A DNA stretch of 64,000 nucleotides from Pseudomonadales bacterium (GTDB taxonomy: Bacteria > Pseudomonadota > Gammaproteobacteria > Pseudomonadales > Azotimanducaceae). This document shows, one piece after another, positions 17,922 to 28,232 of this stretch (positions are counted from its first letter, which is position 1; each line of letters begins with the position of its first letter). The position numbers and the translations under genes were made by a program. The notes under the pieces were generated by a model, which did not search any database, was not told the DNA's origin, and saw only the letters and a program-made list of their open reading frames with translations. The DNA lies in contig JADHNJ010000002.1 of NCBI GenBank assembly GCA_016779565.1, forward strand, positions 26,414 to 90,413. The letters run 5' to 3'.

Positions 17922-18635
17922 ATGGTCAGAAGAAAAACTTTCGTTCAACGACAAAAATTCGTCTTGGGTGCAATCGCATTGCTAGTGGCTGCGATTATCG
18001 GCTATTTGACGATTGAAACCGTTACCGATGATGGTGCCCAGGGTGAGTTTGTCGCGGGCATCCACTATGTGGAGCTGAACGATCCCAGGCGGATCCGTGG
18101 GGATGCGATCGAAGTCATGGAGTTCTTTTCTTATGGTTGTATTTTTTGCTATCGCTTTGATGACGATCTTAGCGACTGGGCCGAGGACTACGGCGATAAA
18201 ATTTCGCTCGTTCGAACGCCACTCATAGGATCCGATCAATGGCGGTTACTGGGGCAGCATTATTATGCACTCGAGCGTTTAGAGGCCCCTGATGTCTTGC
18301 ATCAAGCCACTTTTCGAGCCATTCACGATCTTGGACGAAATTTATCAACGCCTGGGAAACTCGCTGACTTCGTTGAAACCAACTCTGACATCTCTCAGGA
18401 GGATTATCTGACGCAGCTGAATTCACCTAGTGTTATGACGCGGGTGGGCCTTGCCGACCGAATCGCTCGGCAAGCTCGGATTACCTCAGTGCCACAGTTG
18501 GTCGTGCAGGGGCGCTATCGCATTAGCAGCACCCGAGATGTCGGCCCAAACCGAATGCTGGAGGTCGCCGACTACCTGATTGACAAAATTCTGGCAGAGC
18601 GCAGCGCTAATCAGAGCCCAACAGTCTCTAATTAG
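17922..18635 (+). CDS. DsbA-like thiol:disulfide oxidoreductase with CIFC active site, membrane-anchored
   Basis: A protein of 237 residues. A basic N-terminus and one hydrophobic segment (about residues 12-30) anchor it in the inner membrane, with the rest in the periplasm. The thioredoxin-fold domain shows EVMEFFSYGCIFCYRF, so the redox pair is Cys73-Cys76. The cis-proline loop is SVPQLVVQGRY. Canonical DsbA has CPHC; here the dipeptide is Ile-Phe. Like DsbA it should oxidise or shuffle disulfides of exported proteins. The stop overlaps the end of the converging outer-membrane gene by 4 bases. Confidence 0.88.
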   Translation: MVRRKTFVQRQKFVLGAIALLVAAIIGYLTIETVTDDGAQGEFVAGIHYVELNDPRRIRGDAIEVMEFFSYGCIFCYRFDDDLSDWAEDYGDKISLVRTPLIGSDQWRLLGQHYYALERLEAPDVLHQATFRAIHDLGRNLSTPGKLADFVETNSDISQEDYLTQLNSPSVMTRVGLADRIARQARITSVPQLVVQGRYRISSTRDVGPNRMLEVADYLIDKILAERSANQSPTVSN

Positions 18636-21046
18636 GAACCGAAGCGATATCGCAACTTGATGACAAAGGCATCGGTAACTGGTGTTTGATAGCTGTCACT
18701 AAATACTTCGGTAAAACTTCTATCTTGTAGCAGTCCCGATTGATTAGACTGCCGAGTATAAACCAGAAAAAGGTCAGACAAAGGCGCTAGTTCCCAACGA
18801 TACCGCGCCTGAACGCTGACTTGGGACACCGCGAAATCAGGAATCGTATTATCGAGATCTGCTCGCCTAACCAAGGTACCAGGAAGTGTTGGGATAGAAT
18901 AAGCCTCATGCGCCCTGGCTTTGACGCCTACCCACTGAACGACTAACTTGAGCTGCTGCTTGGCACTGATGAAGTACTCAAGCCCAAAGCCCGGCGCAAA
19001 CTGTTCGGCCTCATAGGTTCCCATTGTGCTGCCCTGGCTATGTAGCAACCAATCTTCTCGATTCAGATAGTTGAGCATGGCATCCACATTCAATCGGTCG
19101 CTTGGGCGCCAGGTAGCATAAAGGCTATGCACGAAGCTATTTCCTCCGAGTTCCTCTCCCATAAACCCCAACTTACCGCCAAAGCTTAGGGGTTTTGAAC
19201 GGTCAGACGCCCATCCAATGCTTGCCATGGGCCGAGCCTCAACTCTAAACGCACCGTTGCCAAAGCTATTAAGATCATCAAAGCTGCTTGCAAACACCTC
19301 CAAACGCAACACCAATTCATGCAAATTATTCAGTACACTTCGATTTGATAAAAAGAGACCGCCCTGGGTGAAGAGACCGGCTTTGTTCTTTTGGACGAAG
19401 CCTCTTACATCGAACTGATTACTTCTCGCCCAACTCAAATCAGATCGAGTTCGGGTATGGGCCTGGCGAATTCGAAAATTATCGTTTCGTTCAATAAAAC
19501 CAAAGTCGCTCACGTCCACAACGTCGTCAAAGAACTCAATGCCCACTCGTTGGGTTACGCCTTGTCGAAAGGCATACTCAAAATCAATAAATCCGCCAAA
19601 GCCACGATCAACCCCATCTTTGTCTGAGGTGAACACTTGCCCATCGACCTTGAACTTGCCGTCGGCTCCAAGGTAGTGGGCATCAATACCCTGCACTAAG
19701 GCATCCCCAGCGTCATGCAATACCATTGTTGATAGCACGCCAAAGGACTTATAGGCACCACCTGGTTTGTCTTCGAATAAAATACGCGCTGCGCCGTATT
19801 GACTCCCCTGCCCAACCATTCGCCGACTGCCTTCATCGTCTGTGACTAGGAATTCGGGATCATCTTCAAAAGCGGCAAGTACGCCATACCTAACCTGACC
19901 ATTTTGACCCGTCACTTTGACGGCACCAAGCAAATCCGTGGGCTGAATCTGGTCTTTCACTCGAATGTCGCCCGCGCCCTGTACCGCAGGCAAACGGGGC
20001 TTACCCCCAATCCGTCGAGTATTCACAAGCGTGTAAGGCGCGCCTTGATTACCCACCCCACGCCCCCGGGTATCGGCACGCGGTGAGGCTGTAAACACCT
20101 CTTGGCCTTCAAGAAAAAATAACCGCTTTTCCGGAAAAAACGTTTCAGTGGCAGACAAATTGATGATGACATCGTCCGACTCAGCGATTCCAAAATCAGG
20201 GTTCACGGTGGCGGTTAACTGTAAGTTCGTAGATGGCCGCCAGAAGAAATCTGCGCCAACGCGATACTCAGTGTTGCCATCTATTCGATCTCGGGTCAGC
20301 GCGGCCGAGGGAAAGACACTAAACTGCTGTTTCGGGGCTACACCTTGAACGGCGATGGGCTGCAAGGCTGAGATAAAACGAGGCACTGTGTTTGGTAATG
20401 CGGGCCAACTCCATCGCTCGTCGATGTAGGCGACAAATCTCTCCATGTACAGACCGATTCGCCGATCACCCGGCTGCTGCGGCATAGAAACAATCCCCCA
20501 TGGAATGAACAGCTCAGCAGTCCAGCCTAATTCCGTTTCACTGGTGGCGCCCTCCCAAGCGCCATCCCAGTCGCTTGAAAATTGCTTTTCCGGCAACAGC
20601 GTCCCATCCATCAGGGTGTTACCTAGATTGACCGCAAACCAATAGCCGTACCGCCCCTCTCCGGAGGTATCAAGCACCAGCCCAATATTGTCGCGTTTGA
20701 TCTGCCTATTGTCTCGGCTGGATAGCCGAGCAATGCGAGTGCTCGGTGGCTGTCTCGCATCAACACCGACATATAGGCCCCTGTCGTTGTAGAAAAGCTT
20801 GACGCGGGTCTCGTGGCTAGGTTTAACCAGTGTATCAGGCTCTACAACCTTGAATTCATCGAAGTAGTCTAGCTCTGACCAGACAACCTCATCCAGTCGA
20901 CCATCAATCGCTAACTTTGCCGGGCTCGATGCAAGCTGCAGCACCTGATCCTGGCTGACGGTTACCTGCAGAGCACCAGCAGGGGCGATAACCCAGGCAA
21001 AGGCGAGCATCACAGCTGCTTTTATGATGGTTGGGCATTGCCGCAT
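18632..21046 (-). CDS. Outer-membrane beta-barrel protein, DUF5916/CBM9-like
   Basis: A protein of about 804 residues. A signal peptide (MRQCPTIIKAAVMLAFAWVIAPAGAL) comes first. A CBM9-like domain follows (AIDGRLDEVVWSELDYFDEF, VKLFYNDRGLYVGVDA). The remaining roughly 550 residues are rich in alternating aromatic strands typical of the DUF5916 barrel and end in VIKLRYRFGS. It probably sits in the outer membrane. Its substrate or ligand is unknown; relatives are often described only as carbohydrate-binding-domain proteins. ATG 21046 with GAGG upstream is preferred over the GTG seven codons earlier. Confidence 0.82.
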   Translation of the reverse strand: MRQCPTIIKAAVMLAFAWVIAPAGALQVTVSQDQVLQLASSPAKLAIDGRLDEVVWSELDYFDEFKVVEPDTLVKPSHETRVKLFYNDRGLYVGVDARQPPSTRIARLSSRDNRQIKRDNIGLVLDTSGEGRYGYWFAVNLGNTLMDGTLLPEKQFSSDWDGAWEGATSETELGWTAELFIPWGIVSMPQQPGDRRIGLYMERFVAYIDERWSWPALPNTVPRFISALQPIAVQGVAPKQQFSVFPSAALTRDRIDGNTEYRVGADFFWRPSTNLQLTATVNPDFGIAESDDVIINLSATETFFPEKRLFFLEGQEVFTASPRADTRGRGVGNQGAPYTLVNTRRIGGKPRLPAVQGAGDIRVKDQIQPTDLLGAVKVTGQNGQVRYGVLAAFEDDPEFLVTDDEGSRRMVGQGSQYGAARILFEDKPGGAYKSFGVLSTMVLHDAGDALVQGIDAHYLGADGKFKVDGQVFTSDKDGVDRGFGGFIDFEYAFRQGVTQRVGIEFFDDVVDVSDFGFIERNDNFRIRQAHTRTRSDLSWARSNQFDVRGFVQKNKAGLFTQGGLFLSNRSVLNNLHELVLRLEVFASSFDDLNSFGNGAFRVEARPMASIGWASDRSKPLSFGGKLGFMGEELGGNSFVHSLYATWRPSDRLNVDAMLNYLNREDWLLHSQGSTMGTYEAEQFAPGFGLEYFISAKQQLKLVVQWVGVKARAHEAYSIPTLPGTLVRRADLDNTIPDFAVSQVSVQARYRWELAPLSDLFLVYTRQSNQSGLLQDRSFTEVFSDSYQTPVTDAFVIKLRYRFGS

Positions 21047-21227
21047 AGCTGGGATCCTCAGTTGCACTTTATGGTCGTCTTATTGGTACCGTAGTTTCGT
21101 CTTGGCAAATCCACTAATTGCAGTGTTTTGGGACCTTGACCTGCCCTACACAAACCACTGAGGTGTTTAAACAACTGCTTTGTTGTGGTGGCATCGGTCA
21201 CTTTACCTGGAGCCACCACGCCTTTGC

Positions 21228-22766
21228 CTAAGCTTTGGCCGGTCCTGGAAACGACTCACGAAGTACTCGCTTCAACACTTTGCCATTTGCATTTCTCGGT
21301 ATGACCTCAATAAATGCTGCATCTTTGGGTAATTTGAAGCGCGCTAGCTTGCCATCACAGTGCGCCAAGATGTCGGCTGTTGACACTGCGTCAGATTTTG
21401 GCACCACAACGGCAAACGGACTTTCACCCCATTTCGCACTTGGCTGGCCTATGACGGCGACCTCCACCACTTCCGGGTGGGTCAAAATCACATTCTCAAT
21501 CTCCGCCGGATAAACGTTTTCACCGCCCGAGATAATCATATCCTTGATCCGATCTTGGATAAAAACGAAACCGTCCTCATCGATGGACGCAACATCACCG
21601 GTTCGCAACCAACCTTCCTGAGTAATGGTTTCGGCGGTCGCCTCGGGACGATGCCAATATTCCCGCATAATATGATCACCTTTAACCCAGACCTCGCCTT
21701 GCTCACCCGGGCTACAATCTTCACCGGCGTCATCGACGACTCGAACCTCGGTATGAAAAAAAGCTTTACCGGTTGAACCAATTTTTCGCATCGCATCATC
21801 AGCACTGATCACACAAGCAGGTCCACAAGTTTCTGTAAGACCATAGATTTGATGGATCTCAATGCCCAAATCGGCATAGCGCTCGATAATACTCACCGGC
21901 AACGGCGACGCACCGCTTTGAATCCATCTTAGATGGTCATAGCCAATCGCTGCATCAGGGACTTGCAACATAAAATTCAACATGGCGGGCACAAGCAATG
22001 AGACCCCTATCTGCTCCTTACTGATGACCTCCCATGCTTTTTGAGGATCAAACTCTCGCATTACAACACTGGTGACGCCCCGATAAATGTTGAGTGCAAC
22101 GGGTGTCAGAGCGCCCACATGAAACAACGGCAGCGCCACCAGATAGCGATCGCCATCCCTAAGATCGCAGCTGGCTTCGAAAGTAAGCAAAGCCCAAAAA
22201 GAGGTTGTATGCGAATGCACGACGCCCTTTGGCAAACCGGTGGTACCTGATGTATACATAATGTAGAGGAGGTCATCGCCAGCCGCTGATATCTTCGGCT
22301 CATCAGCGCTACCGGCTTTACAAAAGGCCGCGTAATCCTCAGCAAAAGGCAGACATGCACCGCCTACTTGCAGCCAGTTTTCCACATCCGTTTTATCGCC
22401 ACGACCCTGGAGATCAGTCACCACATCCTGAAACTCTAACCCAAAGATCATGGTTTTTGCTCCGCTGTCTTTGATGATAAATTCCAACTCATCTGCCACT
22501 AGGCGCCAGTTGAGGGGCACAACCACACCGCCGATCTTGGCGATCGCGAGAAAACCCTCGATAAATTCGATGCTGTTCATCAAGCAAAGCGCGACGCGAT
22601 CACCATGATCGACCCCTTTTGCTCGCAGTTGATGGCTCAGCCGATTAACTCGCGCGTTGAGCTCCGCAAAGGTCAGTCGAGTCCCGGTGGCTACATCAAC
22701 ATAAGCCTCGCGCTCTGGACTAATATCTGCCCGCCGCGCAAGAAAAGATCCAATATTTACATTCAC
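21228..22766 (-). CDS. AMP-dependent acyl-CoA synthetase (fatty-acid-CoA ligase family)
   Basis: A protein of 512 residues of the ANL superfamily. It activates a carboxylic acid as acyl-AMP and then the CoA thioester. The P-loop-like [14 protein letters not shown], the IYGLTETCG motif, [24 protein letters not shown], and the C-terminal [13 protein letters not shown] and lysine region NANGKVLKR are all present. I place the start at GTG 22766: AAGGAG lies 6 bases upstream and the family begins NVNIGSFL there. A longer frame reaching 22847 lacks a ribosome site. It follows the acyl-CoA dehydrogenase on the same strand. Chain length is not predictable. Confidence 0.93.
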   Translation of the reverse strand: MNVNIGSFLARRADISPEREAYVDVATGTRLTFAELNARVNRLSHQLRAKGVDHGDRVALCLMNSIEFIEGFLAIAKIGGVVVPLNWRLVADELEFIIKDSGAKTMIFGLEFQDVVTDLQGRGDKTDVENWLQVGGACLPFAEDYAAFCKAGSADEPKISAAGDDLLYIMYTSGTTGLPKGVVHSHTTSFWALLTFEASCDLRDGDRYLVALPLFHVGALTPVALNIYRGVTSVVMREFDPQKAWEVISKEQIGVSLLVPAMLNFMLQVPDAAIGYDHLRWIQSGASPLPVSIIERYADLGIEIHQIYGLTETCGPACVISADDAMRKIGSTGKAFFHTEVRVVDDAGEDCSPGEQGEVWVKGDHIMREYWHRPEATAETITQEGWLRTGDVASIDEDGFVFIQDRIKDMIISGGENVYPAEIENVILTHPEVVEVAVIGQPSAKWGESPFAVVVPKSDAVSTADILAHCDGKLARFKLPKDAAFIEVIPRNANGKVLKRVLRESFPGPAKA

Positions 22767-22935
22767 GTCATGCTCCTTGCGTGCTCTATTTACCATTTCG
22801 GAACGGCTCGTCCGCCCGCTCCGCCACGACCAACTCTCGCTTGGCATTTAGCTGCCAGCCTACAAATTAGGCAACTCGCTGACAAAAAACAACAACCCTC
22901 ATGATCTCAGTTTAAGGGATGCACATCTTGGCTGA

Positions 22936-22989
22936 GACACCGTGCTATTGAGAAATCAGCTCACGGCTAAATTCAATACGCACGGTGTC
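22936..22989. repeat. 10-bp perfect inverted repeat in the gap between two acyl-CoA genes
   Basis: GACACCGTGC (22936-22945) and GCACGGTGTC (22980-22989) are exact reverse complements separated by 34 bases. They lie in the 245-base gap between the acyl-CoA dehydrogenase stop and the acyl-CoA synthetase start. They could form an RNA stem, or two half-sites for a regulator of the synthetase. There is no T run, so it is not a typical intrinsic terminator. Confidence 0.5.
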
Positions 22990-23011
22990 GTGATACATTT
23001 GTTTTCGCGGA

Positions 23012-24166
23012 CTAGCTTGCCACAACGCTCCGCGAGATCAGCTCTTTCATTATTTCGCTGGTACCACCATAAATTCTTTGGATACGAGCATCCAGATAAG
23101 CTCTGGAGATAGGATATTCGCTCATATAGCCGTAACCACCAAACATCTGGACACACTGATCAGCAATACGTCCTTGCATTTCGCTAGCAGCAAGCTTAAG
23201 CATCGATGCCTCCGCAGATGACAACGTACCCTCAATAAAAATCTTCGTATATTTCTCGGCCAGAGCACGGCTTAACTCAATATCGGTTTTCATTTCAGCC
23301 AATTTGTATCGAGTATTTTGAAAGTCTGCTACTGATTGACCGAACGCCATTCGTTCTTTGACGTACTCAACGGTGATATCCAATGCACCTTGCGCCGCCC
23401 CGACACATCCGACGCCCAAAATTAGCCGTTCCCTTGGCAACTCGTTCATCATGTTCGCGAAACCTTTCCCCTCTCCGCCGAGGATCGCGTCAGCAGACAC
23501 CCTAAGGTCGTCAAAAAATAGTTCTGACGTATCGCCGCTGTGCAAGCCCATCTTGTCCAAGTTTCGACCACGATTAAAACCTGGGAGATCGCAATCCACT
23601 GTAAACAAGGTCATGCCCCTGGCGCCCTGATTTGGATCCGTTTTGGTGGCAAGCACAATTAGGTCACAGTGCTGACCATTGGTGATAAACGTCTTTTGGC
23701 CATTAATACGAAAGTCGTCACCATCTCGGAGCGCAGTTGTTTTGATGCGTTGCAAATCGCTCCCGGCGCTCGGTTCCGTCATGCCGATCGCCCCGACGAT
23801 CTCCCCGGAGACCATCTTAGGAAGGTAGTGTTCTCGCTGCGCATCCGTACCAAGATTAAGGATATAAGGTGCGACAATATCTGAATGCACTGACAGGCCG
23901 CTCGCGAGCGCGCCAAAGCCGGCACGAGACACCTCATCAACAACCAAGCAACTCAATTCAAAAGATACACCATAACCGCCGAATTGCTCTGGCACATCAA
24001 CACACAAAAACCCCTGTTCGCCAAACTGGCGCCAAAGTGATCTAGGCCAAATACCCGCTTTTTCCCATTCATCGTAATGCGGCGCAACCTCATCGGCTAA
24101 AAATCTTTTGAGATTATCCCTAAATAATTCTTTGTCCTGTTGGTCTAGGTTTGCTATCTGGTTCAT
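23012..24166 (-). CDS. Acyl-CoA dehydrogenase
   Basis: An FAD enzyme of 384 residues. GAIGMTEPSAGSDLQRIKT is the flavin-binding ACAD signature. KTFITNGQHCDLIVLATKT and the C-terminal signature QMFGGYGYMSEYPISRAYLDARIQRIYGGTSEI are complete, and the catalytic Glu lies in IYGGTSEI. It introduces a 2,3 double bond into an acyl-CoA. ATG 24166 fits family starts; an upstream in-frame start at 24226 would add 20 atypical residues. The acyl-CoA synthetase lies downstream on the same strand, so the pair plausibly activates and oxidises the same acid. Confidence 0.93.
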   Translation of the reverse strand: MNQIANLDQQDKELFRDNLKRFLADEVAPHYDEWEKAGIWPRSLWRQFGEQGFLCVDVPEQFGGYGVSFELSCLVVDEVSRAGFGALASGLSVHSDIVAPYILNLGTDAQREHYLPKMVSGEIVGAIGMTEPSAGSDLQRIKTTALRDGDDFRINGQKTFITNGQHCDLIVLATKTDPNQGARGMTLFTVDCDLPGFNRGRNLDKMGLHSGDTSELFFDDLRVSADAILGGEGKGFANMMNELPRERLILGVGCVGAAQGALDITVEYVKERMAFGQSVADFQNTRYKLAEMKTDIELSRALAEKYTKIFIEGTLSSAEASMLKLAASEMQGRIADQCVQMFGGYGYMSEYPISRAYLDARIQRIYGGTSEIMKELISRSVVAS

Positions 24167-24373
24167 CGTGTCTGCTCTTGGGTAAACTCCAATTATATGC
24201 CGCTTAAGTTGCACCGTCGAACACATCCGCAGCCGTAAGACTTACCGGCTGGCGTCTTAGCGCTGACTCAGCGGATCGCGATCGCTGCCTTGTCTTAATC
24301 TCACTAGCGGCGCAGAATGACCAGATTGGGTTTTTATTTCGTTATTAGCATCGAAACCAAGGCAACAGGATTT

Positions 24374-26500
24374 ATGAACGACGTAGAAGTTATTGCACCT
24401 GCCTCCGGTTGCCGATTGGTTAAAACTCAGGACCTTTCGCTGCTTTTTGGCCAACCTCCAGAGGCACTAAAAGGGCTTTTGCGACACCAAATCGACCACT
24501 TTGATGGCCTAGTTATCATCGACACTCGAGAGCGAGACGGGTCTCTGCTCAATCATGTTGAATTTCTACTCTACTACTTCTTGTTTGAGCTAGGGGGCTA
24601 TAGCGAGGGTCGAAAACTCCATTTAATTGGTAACGAGACCGCCATTCGGCAAGTCAAACGGGTTTTGAAGCTTTGTCTGCTCGGACCAGACCCTGAACAA
24701 CTCAATACCTGGGATACAGACCCTGCGCTTGCTAAAGAATGGTTAGCAGTCAGCCAAGACGCTGCCCTCAAAGACGCAAATCAACAGATATTGACTATTG
24801 ATGACTTTTTTCAAACCCACGTTTTTCAAGAGGAAAGCGTCTCCATCGACGGGTTCACTTTAGAACATACCGGCTGGGACCAATACACGATCAAGCACGG
24901 GGATAGCGCCCTTGACCTCAATCTCGATGAAGATCAGCGCATCACACCAAGCTACCCTGTTCAACGAGATAACCACGCAGCGCCTTTGGCCAAATTTTCT
25001 CTCGAGGTGTTAGGCGGCGCATCTGGGTTTTCACCTAACGAACCTTGCACCGGTCTTGCCCTTTGTTATAACGGTGAGTATCTACTGATCGACGTGATTC
25101 CTTTTCTCGATGAGCATCTCATTGCGCGGGGTATCTCTAAGAATCAGATATCGAGTTGCTTTTTAACCCATGTCCATGATGACCACTGCGCGCTTTTCCC
25201 GTTAATGCAGTGCGGTCACAAGGTAGAGATCATTACGACCTTGGAAATCTATCAAATGGCGCTAGAGAAGCTCGCACTCAGCCTTGATTGGTCAATCGAG
25301 GTGGTGGCCGAACATTTTTCGTTTGTGCCAATCACAATCGGTCAAGCGCTCAATCACTATGGCCTAATCATAGAAGCTCACACCACAGTCCATAGCGTTC
25401 CGACCATTGGCGCGACCTTTACTGTCAGAGATGCAGGCAAAGATAAGCGCATATGTGTCATCGGAGATAACCACGCGCTCAAAAAAATCAAACCGTTAGT
25501 CGAAACCAGTGTTGTGAGACATGAAACTCTCAGCAGACTTGAAACGATATACCAAGAACCCTTTGATCTGCTGATTGCCGATGGCGGCGCAGGACCTTTA
25601 CACGGCGATCCAAAAGAACTCATCACATCGCTGGCCGAACGCGTGGTATTTGTACATATCGATCAGCTTCCCGAGGAGTTCACGGCGACGTTCTCTCTTG
25701 CCTCTGCCGGCAAACGCTATAATTTAATTGAAGGCAGCGACAGTCTTTATGGTGCTTTAATCCAGCACTATTTATCCAATTGGATCGGCGAGCAGGGTTC
25801 AGACCGCTGGCTTAGAAACCTTGTCACCAATGCCACAATTAAACACTTCAACTTGGAAGATGTGATCTTGGTTCAAGGGCAGCCCTCTCGCGGGAATGTC
25901 TATTTGATCCTTACAGGCTACTGCTCAGTCGTTCATCACGACACCTCAACACCGCGATCGGTTGCGACTTTGCAAGCCGGAGATTTGATTGGCGAGATGG
26001 CTGTGCTAACAGACCTGGGCGCCCGTAACGCCTCTGTGATAGCCAAAACGCCCGTTGTTTTATGCGAGTTTTCGGAAGATGTCTTTACTGCCCTCGCGGC
26101 CGGGGCAACCTTTCGCACTGAACTCACCAAACGTTGGCAGTTGCGTCCAGTCATCAAAACCGTGAAGGCCTTTCGCGGGATTCATGCCACCGTTGTCGAA
26201 AAGCTAACCGCAGCTGCCGAGAAACTTGACTACCCTGCCGGTAGCGACATGACATTTTCTGGCGACAATGTGTATTTTAAAGTGCACGGAGACATTCGAA
26301 GTGATGATCCAACCCTAGAAAGCGCAGAGGTGCTTGGCGCCCCTCCTTTTGCCCAGGAATTAATCGGGACTGCAAGTGCTGTTACGGATACTCAGTTTCT
26401 ACAAATTAATCGAATTGCATTCGAGCGAGTTCGCTTATCAACGCCTCAGCTGAACTATCAGTACCGAAAATTTCTTCGGCAAACTGCCACACAGACCTGA
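24374..26500 (+). CDS. Metallo-beta-lactamase-fold hydrolase fused to a cyclic-nucleotide-binding domain
   Basis: A protein of 708 residues with three parts. Residues 1-200 have no recognised domain. About 205-460 is an MBL-fold phosphodiesterase-like domain with the metal motif THVHDDH (His266, His268, Asp270, His271), then HSVPTIG, VIGDNHAL and VFVHIDQLPEEF, as in RNase Z or class II phosphodiesterase relatives. About 490-600 is a cNMP-binding domain with GDLIGEMAVLTDLGARNASV as phosphate-binding cassette. It may be a hydrolase switched by cAMP or cGMP; that is inference. ATG 24374, behind AGGA, is preferred to 24317. It is transcribed alone and soluble. Confidence 0.83.
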   Translation: MNDVEVIAPASGCRLVKTQDLSLLFGQPPEALKGLLRHQIDHFDGLVIIDTRERDGSLLNHVEFLLYYFLFELGGYSEGRKLHLIGNETAIRQVKRVLKLCLLGPDPEQLNTWDTDPALAKEWLAVSQDAALKDANQQILTIDDFFQTHVFQEESVSIDGFTLEHTGWDQYTIKHGDSALDLNLDEDQRITPSYPVQRDNHAAPLAKFSLEVLGGASGFSPNEPCTGLALCYNGEYLLIDVIPFLDEHLIARGISKNQISSCFLTHVHDDHCALFPLMQCGHKVEIITTLEIYQMALEKLALSLDWSIEVVAEHFSFVPITIGQALNHYGLIIEAHTTVHSVPTIGATFTVRDAGKDKRICVIGDNHALKKIKPLVETSVVRHETLSRLETIYQEPFDLLIADGGAGPLHGDPKELITSLAERVVFVHIDQLPEEFTATFSLASAGKRYNLIEGSDSLYGALIQHYLSNWIGEQGSDRWLRNLVTNATIKHFNLEDVILVQGQPSRGNVYLILTGYCSVVHHDTSTPRSVATLQAGDLIGEMAVLTDLGARNASVIAKTPVVLCEFSEDVFTALAAGATFRTELTKRWQLRPVIKTVKAFRGIHATVVEKLTAAAEKLDYPAGSDMTFSGDNVYFKVHGDIRSDDPTLESAEVLGAPPFAQELIGTASAVTDTQFLQINRIAFERVRLSTPQLNYQYRKFLRQTATQT

Positions 26501-26532
26501 CCTTAAAGCGCCCAAGGCAAGCATTTACCTCT

Positions 26533-28197
26533 TCAGCTGACCGGGTCACCAAACATCAGATCAGCCTTCAGCTGCTTTAAGGTCACCTCAACTTGTTCTA
26601 TGCGCTTTGGCTCATCCCAGCGCAATCGAGACGCCATCAGTTGGCTCAGCGGCTCACAGCTCTGTTCCGCTATGAGCGGATGGTAGAGCGGCAATCGAAG
26701 CCGCCGATAAATCACATCTTCAAGGGTTTTTGCATACTCTTGCTCTAATGCCCAAATGACCTCCCCTTTAAAAATTGGTATCCCTGGGGCGATTACAGTC
26801 TCTCCTAACCCAATCACCCTAGGCGCTTCATCACCGTAACGCTGAGCCAGTCGCTTGAGCGCCATCGGTTCGACATTCATGCTACCTTGAAGGTCGGCTA
26901 ACACTTGATCCCTGGTTTTGCCGGACCTAGCCCCGGGCAATATTGACTCAGGCACGGCCCTAGATAAGCTTAACCGTGGGCTTTGTTTACAGATCGCCGC
27001 AATCACACGTTCGGACATCTTTAAGTAACCGGTGAGCTTTCCACCTGCAATGGTCAAAAGTCCATTTGGACTCAACCAGACTTCGTCCTTGCGAGATATT
27101 TCGCTGGTTTTTAACGGCGCGCTGTACTCTGGGGTTCTTTTAGTGACGGCTTTTATCTCAGTCTTAACATCAGACTTGGCGGTGTTGAAACCTTCTGAAA
27201 TCAAAGGTCTCACACCAGCCCAACTACCGATAATCTGGGCTTCACTCAAGCTCGACTTAAAGTAGTGGTTGACCACTTTCAGCAAATAGTCCACATCTTT
27301 GCGATCTACCGTTGGCCCATAACGGTCAGTCCCTTCACACAGGGAATCTGTCGTGCCGACGTAGACAGTTTCATCGCTGGGTATCACAAAAATTGGACGA
27401 CCATCGTGGGCAACAAGCATACAGCTTTGGGTAAGCGGCAAGCTCGCACGCGAAACCACCAAATGTACGCCCTTGCTTAAGATCAGCTGACGGTCACTGG
27501 GGCTATCCATCGCCAGAATATCCGTCACCCAGGGTCCTGCTGCGTTTACAATTCGCTCGGCCTTGATCGTTGATAACACGCCGCCGGAGTCGACCTGAAC
27601 CCCCACTAGCCGCTTTTCGTCGTGATGCAACCCCACGACCGGGGTATAGTTACAAGCGATGCCGCCTGCCGCCAAACCCGCCCTAATATTCGCCAAGACC
27701 AAGCGCGCATCATCGGTCAAATATTCTCGATAGACGATTCCGTAAGGAAATTTTTCCTGATTTAGTTCCGGCTCGAGCGCTCGCAACTGAGCACCCCAAA
27801 GCAGACGATGCCGGTCTGCTTTGGCGACCTGGCCCAACCACTCATACAACGATACCCCTAACCAGTATTTACAAGCCTGAAACAAATTGGATGCGGTTAG
27901 CAATAAATCGATGGGTTGGGCTAGGTGCGGCGCTTCACGAGCAATTTTTTTGCGTTCCCTCGCGCCCTCAGCCACTAATTGCCACTGCCCATTTTGTAAA
28001 TACCGGATTCCACCGTGAATGAGTTTAGTAGACCGACTTGATGTACCGCTGGCGAAGTCTTTACTCTCTAGTAAAAGTACCTTCCAACCTAATCCAGCCG
28101 CCTCTCTGAATAACCCAGCACCGGTGATACCGCCACCAATAATGATTAAATCAAATTCTTGGCTTGTAAGCGCGTTGCCTTGCACATCTTCGACCAT
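26533..28197 (-). CDS. glpD: Aerobic glycerol-3-phosphate dehydrogenase
   Basis: An FAD-dependent enzyme of 554 residues that oxidises glycerol-3-phosphate to dihydroxyacetone phosphate and feeds electrons to the quinone pool at the inner membrane. LIIIGGGITGAGLFREAAGLGWKVLLLE is the FAD-binding start. SSRSTKLIHGGIRYLQNG is the GlpD signature, and IPSDETVYVGTTDS and GLLTIAGGKLTGY are conserved. The C-terminal DAO_C helical domain is present. It is longer than the 501-residue E. coli enzyme. It is divergent from the acetyltransferase gene with only about 35 bases between the starts. No glpK or glpF is nearby. Confidence 0.93.
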   Translation of the reverse strand: MVEDVQGNALTSQEFDLIIIGGGITGAGLFREAAGLGWKVLLLESKDFASGTSSRSTKLIHGGIRYLQNGQWQLVAEGARERKKIAREAPHLAQPIDLLLTASNLFQACKYWLGVSLYEWLGQVAKADRHRLLWGAQLRALEPELNQEKFPYGIVYREYLTDDARLVLANIRAGLAAGGIACNYTPVVGLHHDEKRLVGVQVDSGGVLSTIKAERIVNAAGPWVTDILAMDSPSDRQLILSKGVHLVVSRASLPLTQSCMLVAHDGRPIFVIPSDETVYVGTTDSLCEGTDRYGPTVDRKDVDYLLKVVNHYFKSSLSEAQIIGSWAGVRPLISEGFNTAKSDVKTEIKAVTKRTPEYSAPLKTSEISRKDEVWLSPNGLLTIAGGKLTGYLKMSERVIAAICKQSPRLSLSRAVPESILPGARSGKTRDQVLADLQGSMNVEPMALKRLAQRYGDEAPRVIGLGETVIAPGIPIFKGEVIWALEQEYAKTLEDVIYRRLRLPLYHPLIAEQSCEPLSQLMASRLRWDEPKRIEQVEVTLKQLKADLMFGDPVS

Positions 28198-28232
28198 GGT
28201 CGTAAGCCTCTTCCTTGAGCTATGCTCTTAAC

